From Kribbella pratensis (GTDB taxonomy: Bacteria > Actinomycetota > Actinomycetes > Propionibacteriales > Kribbellaceae): a stretch of DNA of 64,000 nt. A program made the position numbers and the translations under genes. The DNA lies in the NCBI RefSeq assembly GCF_004365355.1, contig NZ_SODP01000004.1, positions 248,001 through 312,000 on the forward strand, written 5' to 3'. Below the pieces are notes generated by a model that did no database searches, was not told the origin of the DNA, and was given only the letters and a program-made list of their open reading frames with translations. How positions within the stretch are numbered: the stretch's first letter is position 1; each line of letters opens with the position of its first letter. Positions 34,651 to 43,621 of this stretch are shown in pieces.

Positions 34651-35205
34651 ATGCGCTTCGCCGTACCGCTGACCGAGTCGGCCGAGTTGCGGCCGCTCGA
34701 GCCGTGGCAGGCTGCTGAGTTCCTGGCTCACGTGAACAAGGCCCGCGACGCGCTTGCGCCGTACGCGCCGTGGGTCGAGGTGGTCACGGACGAGGAGAAG
34801 GCCCGGAGCTATCTCGGCCGGTATGCGCGCCGGCAGGCGGCCGACGAGGGCCGGATGTACGGGATCTGGCTCGATGGTGAGCTCGTCGGCGGCATGCAGT
34901 TCCGCGGCTTCGACACCGATCTGGGGATCACCGAGCTCGGCGCGTGGGTAGCGCCGGAGGCCGAGGGCCGCGGACTGGTCACGCGGGCCGCCCAGCGGAT
35001 GATCGACTGGGCGTTCGGCGTACGCAGTCTCAATCGGGTCGAATGGCGCTGTACTGCGGACAACAGCCGGAGCGTTGCGACAGCGAAGCGCCTGGGGATG
35101 GTGCTCGAGGGCACGCTGCGACAGGCGTTCGTGCACCACGGCGTACACGACGTACAGGTGTGGGCGATGACCCGGACCGACTGGGAGCAGCGACCCTGGC
35201 GGTAG
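34651..35205 (+). CDS. GNAT acetyltransferase, RimJ/RimL type
   Basis: A 184-residue N-acetyltransferase. The acetyl-CoA loop is seen as WVAPEAEGRGLVTRAAQRMIDWAF (R/Q-x-x-G-x-A region modified), followed by RVEWRCTADNSRSVATAKRLGMVLEGTLRQA, typical of RimJ/RimL enzymes that acetylate ribosomal proteins or small molecules. It begins 4 bases after the stop of the 3D-domain gene. Confidence 0.9.
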   Translation: MRFAVPLTESAELRPLEPWQAAEFLAHVNKARDALAPYAPWVEVVTDEEKARSYLGRYARRQAADEGRMYGIWLDGELVGGMQFRGFDTDLGITELGAWVAPEAEGRGLVTRAAQRMIDWAFGVRSLNRVEWRCTADNSRSVATAKRLGMVLEGTLRQAFVHHGVHDVQVWAMTRTDWEQRPWR

Positions 35206-35220
35206 GCATACTGGGACATC

Positions 35221-36075
35221 GTGACCTGGGGGAAGCACGTAGCGGCCGGTGCCCTGCTGTTGACGCTTGTTGCTTGCAGCAACACCAGACCGGTCGAAAC
35301 GCCGCAGACCCGCGCGCCTTCAGCGCCTGTGCGTACGGCGAAGCCGATCCGGCCGACCATTGCACCGGTGCAAGCCAAGCCTGGTGCGTCCACCAACGCG
35401 AAGCTCATGCCTGTGCTCGATCACGGGCCGCGGGACAGGAAGCAGATCGCGTTGACGTTCGACGCGGACCTGACTGCGCTGATGCGGAGACGGTTGGTCT
35501 CCGGCAAGGTCAAGTCGTACTACAACAAGGCGCTGATCGACGAGCTGCACGCACTGCACGTACCGGCGACCATGTTCCTGACCGGGATGTGGATGGAGCA
35601 GTACCCCGACGTCACCCGTCAGCTCGCCAACGACCCACTGTTCGAGCTGGGGACGCACACCTACGACCACCGCGGTTTCACCAAGCACTGCTACACGTTG
35701 GGCACTGTCCCACGCGACCAGATGCTCGCCGATGTACGCCGAGCCATCGTCGAGCTGGATCGGGTGGACCCACACGCCACCAGGTGGTTCCGCTTCCCCG
35801 GCGGTTGCTACGACACCACCGCGCTCCACGAACTGGCCCCGGCCGGCGTCACCGCGGTCGGCCTCGACGTCCCAGGCGCAGACGGCTTCGCCAAGTCCCC
35901 CCAACCCATCATCAAACAGGTCCTGGACCACGTACAGAACGGCTCCATCGTCGTCCTCCACATGCACGGCGGCGACAACGCCCCCTACACAACCCAAGCC
36001 GTAGGCCCAATAGTCCGCCAACTCCGGGCGCGGGGCTATCAACTGGTCACAGTGACCGAACTCGTCAGTCACTGA
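35221..36075 (+). CDS. polysaccharide deacetylase lipoprotein (NodB domain)
   Basis: A 284-residue exported lipoprotein with lipobox LVAC (Cys19), a Pro/Ala-rich linker to about residue 65, and a NodB domain. Motifs visible are LTFDAD (catalytic base and metal Asp), HTYDH (metal His pair), RFPGG and VVLHMHGG. It probably removes acetyl groups from cell-wall or capsular polysaccharide on the outer face of the membrane. GTG start; 15 bases after the GNAT gene. Confidence 0.88.
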   Translation: MTWGKHVAAGALLLTLVACSNTRPVETPQTRAPSAPVRTAKPIRPTIAPVQAKPGASTNAKLMPVLDHGPRDRKQIALTFDADLTALMRRRLVSGKVKSYYNKALIDELHALHVPATMFLTGMWMEQYPDVTRQLANDPLFELGTHTYDHRGFTKHCYTLGTVPRDQMLADVRRAIVELDRVDPHATRWFRFPGGCYDTTALHELAPAGVTAVGLDVPGADGFAKSPQPIIKQVLDHVQNGSIVVLHMHGGDNAPYTTQAVGPIVRQLRARGYQLVTVTELVSH

Positions 36076-36076
36076 C

Positions 36077-36781
36077 TCAGGGCAGCCGTCGCGCGGCATT
36101 GAGGTCGGAGAGCGAACGGAGCTGCAGCGATCCGTCGTCACCCTGCGCCGCGCGGTGCAACGACTGGTAGTCAGGATCACCGATCAGGTGCGCAGCACCC
36201 TCGCAGACGGCGAAGTACTCCTCGAGGAAGTCGGCCACCAGCGACCCGTCCACCTTGGGTTCAGGCGCCGAGTTCGTGATCAGTAGCAATCCCTCGACCC
36301 GGGGCGTCGTGGGCCGGAGCGACGGCTGGAAGTACGGGAGCGGGAGGAGTCGCCATCCTTCGCGTTGGTAGAAACCGATTCGGCGGGCCGGATCGCCGTA
36401 CGGTCCGGGCTGGTGGCGTCGTGGATCGTCGATCTCTGCCAGGACCAGCCGTCCCTTCGCAGCGGGGCTGGACGGTGCGATCGTCGCGAGCAGCTCGGAG
36501 CCGAGGCCGTGGCTGCGCATCGCATCGGCGACGACGATGTAGGCGAGCAGCAGCACCCGGCCGTCGAGGTAGGGCTCGGTGACGATGCCACCGACCGGCC
36601 GGCCATCGTCGAGCAACATCGTCCCGTCGGCAGCCAGATCCGCCAGCTCCGACCGGAGTTCGGCGTACGTCATCAACTCGGCCGGCGGGAACATCGGAAC
36701 CATCAGCTCCGCGTGGAATCGCGCGAGCGTGGCGTCGTCGACGTCGCGCAGCGACAGCGCGGTCAGGCCGGGCAGGGACAT
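36077..36781 (-). CDS. GNAT-like acetyltransferase
   Basis: A 234-residue protein whose middle resembles a GNAT fold (GRVLLLAYIVVADAMRSHGLGSELLATIAPSS, with acetyl-CoA loop R-S-H-G-L-G-S; then VLAEIDDPR and RIGFYQREGWRLLPLPYFQPSL). The C-terminal 60 residues are an extra acidic region (VADFLEEYFAVCEG). The substrate is unknown. ATG 36781 is chosen from domain limits, as the frame is open far upstream through the shadow of the NTPase gene. Convergent with the deacetylase gene, one base apart. Confidence 0.78.
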   Translation of the reverse strand: MSLPGLTALSLRDVDDATLARFHAELMVPMFPPAELMTYAELRSELADLAADGTMLLDDGRPVGGIVTEPYLDGRVLLLAYIVVADAMRSHGLGSELLATIAPSSPAAKGRLVLAEIDDPRRHQPGPYGDPARRIGFYQREGWRLLPLPYFQPSLRPTTPRVEGLLLITNSAPEPKVDGSLVADFLEEYFAVCEGAAHLIGDPDYQSLHRAAQGDDGSLQLRSLSDLNAARRLP

Positions 36782-36890
36782 AGCTCGATCGTGCACCGAC
36801 GGGGCGTTCCTGACCAGGCCCCGGGTGCTGGACGGCCGCGACTCCGGAGCGCATTCTGGGAGGGGGGTTTCACGGGGCCGGAAAAACGGG

Positions 36891-36912
36891 TGCCCCCTGT
36901 ACCAGGGGGGTA
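36891..36912. promoter_or_regulatory. GC-tract palindrome before the NTPase gene
   Basis: TGCCCCCTGTACCAGGGGGG, then TA, is an inverted repeat (CCCCCT/AGGGGG, loop GTACC) ending 8 bases before the GTG start. It recalls C-tract/G-tract operators such as those of CsoR-type repressors, but could equally be a hairpin covering the ribosome site. Confidence 0.45.
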
Positions 36913-36919
36913 GGGGATT

Positions 36920-39397
36920 GTGTTTGTTGTGCCACGGTCCGAGATCGAGGCCGGAATCTTGACAGTCGACAACGAGCGACGGATCGGCATCCTGGCGGGG
37001 GTAGCAGGGGCCGGAAAGACAACGGTTCTGGCCCATCTGCTGGCCAAGCCGCGCGAGAATCACAAGCCCCAGCGGGTGTCGCTGGAGAACTACGATCCCG
37101 GACATCACGGTGAGCGGGGCCCGCGCGCATCGGTCGGCGCGGTGCAGGGCAGTTTCCAGCAGTACCGCGCATTGCTCGAGAAACTGCTGGTCTGCTACGC
37201 GCCGGGCGCTGTCGACGATTTTCGCCGAGAGGCGATGGGCGCCCGGAACAGCGAAGTCACCAATGCCCGGATCTCGACGCTCGAAGACAGTATGAAAGAG
37301 CTCAGCGCTCCGCTCCGGCCGACCGACCTCGCGGACGCCTGGCGGGCAGCGGCCGCGGTGATCGGTGACTGCTTCTTGCGGCACTGGAACGCAGATACCG
37401 GCGACAGCATCCGGCTGCTGCTGCTCGACAACGCCGACGCGATCGCCGACCAGGACATCGGCGACTGGCTCGGGACGCTCCTGCCGCAACTCGAGAAGAC
37501 CATCGTGGTGGCCACCCAGCAGCCGGACGCGAAGATCATCGGCGAGTCCTCGGACGACATCCTGGCCGAGCGGATCAAGCAGCCCTCCGCTTCGGGCCTC
37601 CGGGTCAGCGCGCTGGACAACTTCGAGCAGTCGACCGTCATCAAGGAGCTGGCGCGCCTGGGCGTCCGGGGGCAACTCGCGCAGCGGGTCTTCGACGTGA
37701 GCGCCGGCCATCCCGCCACCCTGTCGCTGGTCTACGAACTGCTCTGGAGCGATCGGGCCGTCCGCCCGGACAATCCCGAATCCCTACTGACCGACCTGCC
37801 GGAGCCCCAGCACGAACGAATCGCTGTACTGGTGGATCGACTCGTCGAGCGGTCCGGCCGGCCGGTGCTGCGAACGGCACTATGGGCCGCGGCGGTCCCG
37901 AGGACCTTCGATGCCGACCTGCTGCGGCACCTTCTCGACGGTCAGTCGCTGAGCGCCGATGAACAAGCCGCGATCTTCGAAGACCTGGGAAAGATGTCGC
38001 TGCTTGTCGAAGACGTGTCCGCGGATGACTCGAGCGAAGCCCCACGGCACTCGTTGCGGCTCCACTCCTACATCAGAAACGCGATTCTGGACCGCATGAC
38101 GAGGCTCCACAGCGACCTTTTCACCGACCTGAATCGGAAGGCCGCCGAGTATTACCGGCAGCAGGTTCTGGAATACAAGTCGTCGACAGCCACCTACTCC
38201 GACGCCTCGGTTTACGAGGACACCACGTGGCAGGGCTACAAGCGGGAATGGCTTTATCACAACGGACTTGCCGTCACCAGCGCCGACAAGGAGGATGCGC
38301 TGGTTGAGTTCGCCACCGTGTTCGCGGAAGCGCACTGGTGGTGGGCGAACTACATCCATTTCGACTTCTGCGATGAATACCTGACCGACCTCGCCCAGCT
38401 CGCCGTACATCGCGGCGACAAGCGAATCAAGCAGACGTACTGGCCGGAACTCGGCGTTCTCTACGATTCCTTGCGGCTGGTACTCCGGGAGTACCCACCA
38501 CGCTCGGTGAAACCGGCCGACGCCGATTGGCAGGGTATTCGCGACGCGTTGGCAATGGTCGAGGACGTGTGCGGCCTGACCAGCAAGCCGGCTGGATCGC
38601 TCAGTGAGCGGCAACAGCGACTGGCCGGTCTGCTTGCCTTGTTCACCGCTCACACGTGGCGCTACCCGCCCACCGACAGATCACAGGCGGACCCGTGCTA
38701 CGTCCAGGCAGCCGCGGCGCTCGCCGACCCGTGGGACGTCGCCTGGGTCGAGTACGAGCGCGCGGATCTGCATCTGGAGTGCGGTGAGCTGACCGCTGTG
38801 CAGCTCCCGTGGGAGAAGGCGGCGGCCTTCGCGCAACCCGGCGACGAGCCGCAGTCCGCCCCGGACGACGAACTGATCAGCAACCTCCACCGAGTCCGGG
38901 CCGACTATTGCTGGACGATCGGTGACTACCCGCGCGCCGCGGCGTCGTACGGCAAGGCGGTGCTGCACGCCTATCTGTTCCATCTCGCTGGTCCGGCGCC
39001 AGATGAATACACGTTGCAGTTCTACGTCGACGTGCGCGCACGGGCACTAAGCCGGTTGTTCGGGCTGGATCCTGATCAACGGCCGAACGCACTGAAGTAC
39101 GCCGCGATCATGGCCCGAGCAATGCCCATCGTTGTGAGTGCCGACCCCTCACCGGCTCAGGTCCTCCGGTCGACACTCGAGGACGACGACGGCGTGCCCC
39201 GGGCGGAGGAGGCGATAGGCCGGCTGCTCGACAGACAGCAACCGCTGCTGCTCGCCCAAGAACTCTTCCCGCGCGGTCCTCAGGTGGAAGAGCTGCACAT
39301 GCGCCGGTCCGACTTCAGCATCGAATGCCGCAGGTACGTCGCGGCCGTCAAGCGCACTGGCATTCTGACCGACCTCACCAGCGAGGTATGGCCGTGA
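36920..39397 (+). CDS. P-loop NTPase with long helical C-terminus (STAND-like), unknown
   Basis: An 825-residue protein. An N-terminal NTPase has Walker A GVAGAGKT (27-34) and Walker B IRLLLLDNAD (Asp170). A sensor-like strand follows (KTIVVATQQPD), then a winged-helix-like part (about 235-400, ending HSLRLHSYIRNAILDRM). The C-terminal half (about 410-825) is alpha-helical, Trp/Tyr-rich and TPR-like (AALADPWDVAWVEYERADLHLECGE; GDYPRAAASYGKAV). This is the layout of STAND ATPases, used as signalling or defence switches, but no named family is recognised. It overlaps the downstream membrane-protein gene by 10 bases. The GTG at 36920 is chosen; GTG 36929 is possible. Confidence 0.8.
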   Translation: MFVVPRSEIEAGILTVDNERRIGILAGVAGAGKTTVLAHLLAKPRENHKPQRVSLENYDPGHHGERGPRASVGAVQGSFQQYRALLEKLLVCYAPGAVDDFRREAMGARNSEVTNARISTLEDSMKELSAPLRPTDLADAWRAAAAVIGDCFLRHWNADTGDSIRLLLLDNADAIADQDIGDWLGTLLPQLEKTIVVATQQPDAKIIGESSDDILAERIKQPSASGLRVSALDNFEQSTVIKELARLGVRGQLAQRVFDVSAGHPATLSLVYELLWSDRAVRPDNPESLLTDLPEPQHERIAVLVDRLVERSGRPVLRTALWAAAVPRTFDADLLRHLLDGQSLSADEQAAIFEDLGKMSLLVEDVSADDSSEAPRHSLRLHSYIRNAILDRMTRLHSDLFTDLNRKAAEYYRQQVLEYKSSTATYSDASVYEDTTWQGYKREWLYHNGLAVTSADKEDALVEFATVFAEAHWWWANYIHFDFCDEYLTDLAQLAVHRGDKRIKQTYWPELGVLYDSLRLVLREYPPRSVKPADADWQGIRDALAMVEDVCGLTSKPAGSLSERQQRLAGLLALFTAHTWRYPPTDRSQADPCYVQAAAALADPWDVAWVEYERADLHLECGELTAVQLPWEKAAAFAQPGDEPQSAPDDELISNLHRVRADYCWTIGDYPRAAASYGKAVLHAYLFHLAGPAPDEYTLQFYVDVRARALSRLFGLDPDQRPNALKYAAIMARAMPIVVSADPSPAQVLRSTLEDDDGVPRAEEAIGRLLDRQQPLLLAQELFPRGPQVEELHMRRSDFSIECRRYVAAVKRTGILTDLTSEVWP

Positions 39398-40692
39398 GCA
39401 GCCCGATCCGTCCGAGATGGCAGAAGGTCGCTACCGCCATCTCGCGGTACCCGACGGTCTGGATCCTGCTGCTCACCATCCTGGTGATCATCGCCATCTG
39501 GCCGGTCCCTACCCTGCTGGTCCAGAGCGGCCGGCTGAGCGAGACCGACCGCCTCAAGGCGGTGGCCGACACCAGATCCGGCGTTATCGCCACGCTGACG
39601 GCGCTCGCCGGGGCCGGCGGTCTGGCCTACACCATCGCCACCTACAGACTCGGCGTCGCGGATCGTCTGATCGAACGCTTCGAGAATGCGGCCGCACAAC
39701 TTGGACACCGGAACGAAACGATCCGGTTGTCCGGCCTGCTTGCGATCGCGCAACTCGCGGACGAGTCCCGGCATCAGCGACAGGCTTGTATCGATGTCAT
39801 CTGCGCACATGCGCGGCTCTCCTCGTCGCGACAATCCTCGTCGCCGTCCCGAGCGGCGGCTCTCCGCGTCATCATCGACCATCTCCGTTCCGACGCGCGG
39901 GTCAGCTGGTCCGGCCACGACTTCGACCTGTCGAACATCGCTGTGGTGGAGGCCGACTTCCACGGTCTCGATCTGACCGGGGGTTCGTTCAGCTTCGACG
40001 GCGCGACGTTCGCTGTCTCCGGTCCGGACATCGAGCCCTGGCTGGACGAGACCGTCTCGTTCGCCGGCACGAAGTTCGCCGGCGCCAACGTCACCTTCCG
40101 CGGCGCAACCTTCGGGACGGAGTGTCGTATCAACTTCGACGAAGCGGAGTTCACCAGGGGGCGGGTCTGCTTCGACCACGCACGATTCGAGGCCGGTGCG
40201 GTCTCGTTCCGGGCCGCGAAGTTCGGTCCCGGCTGCGCCGTCACCTTCGACCACGCGACGATCCGTGACCAGGCCGAGCTCAGCTTCACCGATGCCGATG
40301 TGACGGGCCCGGGCCTGTCCTTCGCGTGGACAGACTTCGCCGAGAGTCAGAGCGCCGGCAAGGTCGCGTTCCAGCAGGCGACGTTCCGTGGACCGATTGC
40401 CTTCGACCACGCGATCGTCGATCGCGTCATCGATCTGAGCCGGGCCGAGTGGGACGACGCGACGATGCGGCTCGACCATGCCGAGTTCCGGTCCGGCCAG
40501 CTGGATCTGCGGTTCGCCCGCGGGACAGGCGCCACGATCTCGCTGACCGACGCAGAGCGGGGCGCCGGTCAGATCATGCTCTCCGAGGAGTCGGCGTCGC
40601 TGTTCCGCACCACTGGTTACGCCCGGCCCGCGGACTTCTTCGGGAGCGACGTGTGGCCGCCGACCGCTCTCTCGACGCCACAGGCAACATAG
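39388..40692 (+). CDS. membrane protein with pentapeptide-like repeats
   Basis: A 434-residue protein with one clear N-terminal membrane helix (about 19-37) and a second hydrophobic stretch (about 65-85). A helical segment follows (ERFENAAAQLGHRNETIRLSGLLAIAQLADES, about 92-125). The remainder is degenerate pentapeptide-type beta-helix repeats (GATFAVSG, GTKFAGANVTFRGATFG, EAEFTRG, HARFEAG, QATFRG). The helical segment resembles the conserved part of actinobacterial pentapeptide membrane proteins. ATG 39388 lies inside the end of the NTPase gene, so the pair should be co-translated; GTG 39394 is an alternative. Function unknown. Confidence 0.78.
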   Translation: MAVSSPIRPRWQKVATAISRYPTVWILLLTILVIIAIWPVPTLLVQSGRLSETDRLKAVADTRSGVIATLTALAGAGGLAYTIATYRLGVADRLIERFENAAAQLGHRNETIRLSGLLAIAQLADESRHQRQACIDVICAHARLSSSRQSSSPSRAAALRVIIDHLRSDARVSWSGHDFDLSNIAVVEADFHGLDLTGGSFSFDGATFAVSGPDIEPWLDETVSFAGTKFAGANVTFRGATFGTECRINFDEAEFTRGRVCFDHARFEAGAVSFRAAKFGPGCAVTFDHATIRDQAELSFTDADVTGPGLSFAWTDFAESQSAGKVAFQQATFRGPIAFDHAIVDRVIDLSRAEWDDATMRLDHAEFRSGQLDLRFARGTGATISLTDAERGAGQIMLSEESASLFRTTGYARPADFFGSDVWPPTALSTPQAT

Positions 40693-40717
40693 AGCAACCA
40701 CCGAGAAGGTGAACGCA

Positions 40718-41026
40718 ATGGAGATCGTGTTGTTCCACATCCGCACCAAACCCGGCATCGATCAGGACGCGTACCAGAAGGCTTTCGAGCGGATGCTCGA
40801 GCTGGTCTCGGCGATGCCCGGGTTCGCCGGGATCGAGGGTTTCGCCGGAGAGGACGGCAGCGAGTTGGCCGTCGCCCGGTTCGAGTCCCGCGAAGCGATC
40901 GAGGCGTGGCACCAGCAACCCGAGCATGTCGAGACCCAGGACCGCGGACGCGAAGAGTTCTTCGACGGCTACGACATCACCATCGCCACTGCCTGGAAAC
41001 ATTACAGCTGGCCCAGTTCGGCCTAG
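40718..41026 (+). CDS. ABM-domain (antibiotic biosynthesis monooxygenase-like) protein
   Basis: A 102-residue ferredoxin-like dimeric alpha-beta protein (MEIVLFHIRTKPGID...MLELVSAMPGFAGIEGFAGEDGSELAVARFESREAIEAWHQQPEH) matching the ABM family, which covers quinone-forming monooxygenases, heme-degrading enzymes and proteins of unknown role. The ATG at 40718 is preceded by GAAGG; a GTG three codons earlier is less well placed. It is convergent with the aldehyde dehydrogenase, stops overlapping by four bases. Confidence 0.85.
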   Translation: MEIVLFHIRTKPGIDQDAYQKAFERMLELVSAMPGFAGIEGFAGEDGSELAVARFESREAIEAWHQQPEHVETQDRGREEFFDGYDITIATAWKHYSWPSSA

Positions 41027-42480
41027 AGACTGACGGCGACGTACTTGAGTTCCAGGTATTCGTCGATTCCTACTGTGCCGCCTTCGCGGCCGAGGCCGGA
41101 TTGTTTTACGCCGCCGAAGGGGGCGGCCGGGTTGGAGACGATGCCCTGGTTGAGGCCGATCATTCCGGCCTCGAGGCGTTCGGAGACCCGGAGGGCGCGG
41201 CTCAGGTCCTTGGTGAACAAGTAGGAGACCAGACCGAACTCCGTGTCGTTCGCCATCCGCACGGCCTCGTCCTCGGTCTCGAACGCGGTCAGCGGCGCGA
41301 CCGGTCCGAAGATCTCCTCCTTCTGCAGCCGCGCAGTGACCGGTACGTCGGCCAGCACGGTCGGCTGGAAGAAGTATCCGTTGCCCTCAGCAACGGAGCC
41401 ACCGGTCAGCGGACGCGCACCCTGGGCGATCGCGTCGGCGACCAGGTCGGCGACCTTGTCCCGTTGCTTGCCGTCGATCAGCGGACCGACGTCGACACCG
41501 GCCTCCGTACCGCGGCCGACCTTGAGCGCAGTCATCCGCTCGGTCAGCCGGGACGAGAACTCTTCCATCACGGCCGAGTGCACGTAGATCCGGTTGGCCG
41601 ACGTACAGGCCTCGCCGCCGTTGCGCATCTTGGCCAGCATCGCGCCGTCGACCGCCTTGTCCAGGTCGGCGTCCTCGAACACCAGCAGCGGCGCGTTCCC
41701 GCCGAGCTCCATGCTCGTCCGCAGTACCTGGTCGGCCGCCTGCTCGATCAGCTTGCGGCCGACCGAGGTCGAACCGGTGAAGGACAGCTTGCGGGCCCGG
41801 CCGTCGCGGATCAGCGGCTCCATCACGCCGCCCGCATCGTTGGTGGTGACAACGTTCAGCACCCCTGCCGGGAGACCGGCCTCGGTCATCAACTCGGCCA
41901 GCTTGAGCATCGACAGCGGCGTCTGTGCGGCCGGCTTGATCACCATCGTGCAGCCGGCGGCGACAGCCGGTCCGATCTTGCGCGCACCCATCGCCGCCGG
42001 GAAGTTCCACGGGGTGATCAGCAGGCACGGCCCGACCGGCTGGCGCATCAGCAGGAAGCGGCCTGAGCCGTTCGGTGCGATCTGGTACCCGCCCTCGATC
42101 CGGACCGCTTCCTCCGCGAACCACCGGAAGAACTCAGCTGCGTAAGCGATCTCGCCCTTGGACTCGGCGACCGGCTTGCCCATCTCGAGCGTCATCAGCA
42201 GCGCGAGGTCGTCGGCCCGCTCGGTCATCAGCTCATAGGTACGGCGCAGGATCTCGCCGCGCTCACGGGGTGGCGTGGCGGCCCACTCCGCCTGCGCAGC
42301 AACCGCTGCGTCGAGCGCTGCCTTGCCGTCGGCCGGACTGGCATCCGCCACGTCGCAGAGCGTCGCACCGGTGGCCGGGTCTTCGACGGCGAGGGTCTCG
42401 CCGCCGTCGGCCGCTACCCACTTGCCACCGATGAACAACTCGGTCGGACACGCCTCGACGACTTCCCGCTCCGATGACAT
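41023..42480 (-). CDS. gabD: NAD(P)-dependent aldehyde dehydrogenase, succinate-semialdehyde type
   Basis: A 485-residue aldehyde dehydrogenase. The catalytic Cys292 (GGEACTSANR), general-base Glu258 (MELGGNAP) and coenzyme motif TGSTSVG are all present. The length and the FGGVKQSGLGREGG ending match the GabD/SSADH branch, which oxidises succinate semialdehyde to succinate. EACTS is more usual in GabD-type enzymes than in betaine-aldehyde ones. No GABA aminotransferase gene is nearby, so the true aldehyde is inferred. Confidence 0.87.
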   Translation of the reverse strand: MSSEREVVEACPTELFIGGKWVAADGGETLAVEDPATGATLCDVADASPADGKAALDAAVAAQAEWAATPPRERGEILRRTYELMTERADDLALLMTLEMGKPVAESKGEIAYAAEFFRWFAEEAVRIEGGYQIAPNGSGRFLLMRQPVGPCLLITPWNFPAAMGARKIGPAVAAGCTMVIKPAAQTPLSMLKLAELMTEAGLPAGVLNVVTTNDAGGVMEPLIRDGRARKLSFTGSTSVGRKLIEQAADQVLRTSMELGGNAPLLVFEDADLDKAVDGAMLAKMRNGGEACTSANRIYVHSAVMEEFSSRLTERMTALKVGRGTEAGVDVGPLIDGKQRDKVADLVADAIAQGARPLTGGSVAEGNGYFFQPTVLADVPVTARLQKEEIFGPVAPLTAFETEDEAVRMANDTEFGLVSYLFTKDLSRALRVSERLEAGMIGLNQGIVSNPAAPFGGVKQSGLGREGGTVGIDEYLELKYVAVSL

Positions 42481-42514
42481 GGATCCGCCTCTCGTCTGGT
42501 TCGCAGTACCCAGA

Positions 42515-43621
42515 TTAGGCGGTGGCTATCAGCGGGGGTGCGCTCCTCGGGACGGTACGGACGATGCGGGTCAGGCCGGCTGCGACGGTGCGGAGGATGG
42601 CCGAGCGGATCAGTCCGTCGAAGGCCAGTGGGACCAGCATGACCTCGTCTGCCGTCGTACTCGCGACCAGTTCGCCCAACTGGGCCGCCACCGTCGCACG
42701 GGAGCCGACGACGTACCCGTGGTCGTCCATCAGCCGTTCTGCGCGGCCACGCTCGCGACCGGTCAACGGCGGGTCCAGAAGCGCTGTCAGCTCGGCCGAC
42801 GTGACACGTGGTCCCGCGGCGGCCAGCCGGGTCTTCACTCGGACGTACTCCGCGAACCGAGCCATGGCCTCTTCCTCGGAGTCAGCTGCGACCACGCCGG
42901 CCGTGACAGCGAGGTACGGCCGCACCTTCGGCCCTGTCGGCTGGAAGTGCTCGCGGTAGGCCTCGACCGCGGCAGACGTCGCCGCTGCTGCGCAGTGGTG
43001 CGCCAGGAACAGAGGCAGTCCGCGTACGGCGGCGGTCACCGCAGTGCGCGGGTGATCGGCCAGCACGAACACCGGCGGCGGCAGTCCGGCCAGTGACAGC
43101 CGTACGTCGCCTACCGGCACCCGACCGGGCGTTCCGTCGCGCAAGAACCCGCACAGCTCGTCCAGCCGCTGCGCGAACGAGTCACGTGCCCCGCCGGCGA
43201 GTGCTGCCGCAGTACTAGGTGCGACCGTGCGCTGCTCTTCGACCCCAAGGTCGATACGACTCGGGTACGCCGCTGCGAGTGCGGCGAACTGCTCCGCGAC
43301 GACCAGCGGTTGATGGTTGGTCAGTAGGACCCCGCCGGCCCCCAGGCGGATCCGGTCGGTCCGAGCGGCCAGCACTGCCGCGAGTACTGCCGGTGCTGCC
43401 CCGCCGACGCCTCGGACACCGTGCTGCTCTCCTAGCCAGAACCGGCGGTATCCGAGGTCGTCGGCAGCGAGTGCTACCTCCGCCGTTTCCCGGAGCGCGG
43501 CCGCAGCCGACTGACCGGGCAGCTGCGGTACAACGTCCAGCACAGAGTGGGCTGAGACGGGAAGTCCGGGAGCGACAGTGAGCACGCGCCCACCGTGACA
43601 GTGCGGACACGGTTCACGCAT
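42515..43621 (-). CDS. LLM class flavin/F420-dependent oxidoreductase
   Basis: A 368-residue luciferase-like monooxygenase-family protein: SAHSVLDVVPQLPG (strand 1), LAADDLGYRRFWLGEQHG (the family's AE-x-LG-Y-x-RFW-x-x-EHH pattern), GAAPAVLAAVLAARTDRIRLGAGGVLLTNHQPLVVAEQFAAL. The conserved GIGRAPG loop is replaced by GVEEQRTVAPS, so the flavin site is atypical. It is divergent from a LanM gene and may be a LanJ-type Dha reductase (F420H2-dependent LanJ_C enzymes such as LxmJ belong to related families); this is inference. ATG 43621 gives an N-terminal CPHCHG knuckle. GTG 43585 would exclude it, and homology begins only at about residue 20. Confidence 0.82.
   Translation of the reverse strand: MREPCPHCHGGRVLTVAPGLPVSAHSVLDVVPQLPGQSAAAALRETAEVALAADDLGYRRFWLGEQHGVRGVGGAAPAVLAAVLAARTDRIRLGAGGVLLTNHQPLVVAEQFAALAAAYPSRIDLGVEEQRTVAPSTAAALAGGARDSFAQRLDELCGFLRDGTPGRVPVGDVRLSLAGLPPPVFVLADHPRTAVTAAVRGLPLFLAHHCAAAATSAAVEAYREHFQPTGPKVRPYLAVTAGVVAADSEEEAMARFAEYVRVKTRLAAAGPRVTSAELTALLDPPLTGRERGRAERLMDDHGYVVGSRATVAAQLGELVASTTADEVMLVPLAFDGLIRSAILRTVAAGLTRIVRTVPRSAPPLIATA

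Noticed and set aside
36891..36912. Copper-type CsoR operator
   Set aside because: The C-tract/G-tract palindrome is suggestive, but no copper gene is nearby and the flanks do not match well. It is kept only as an unassigned palindrome.
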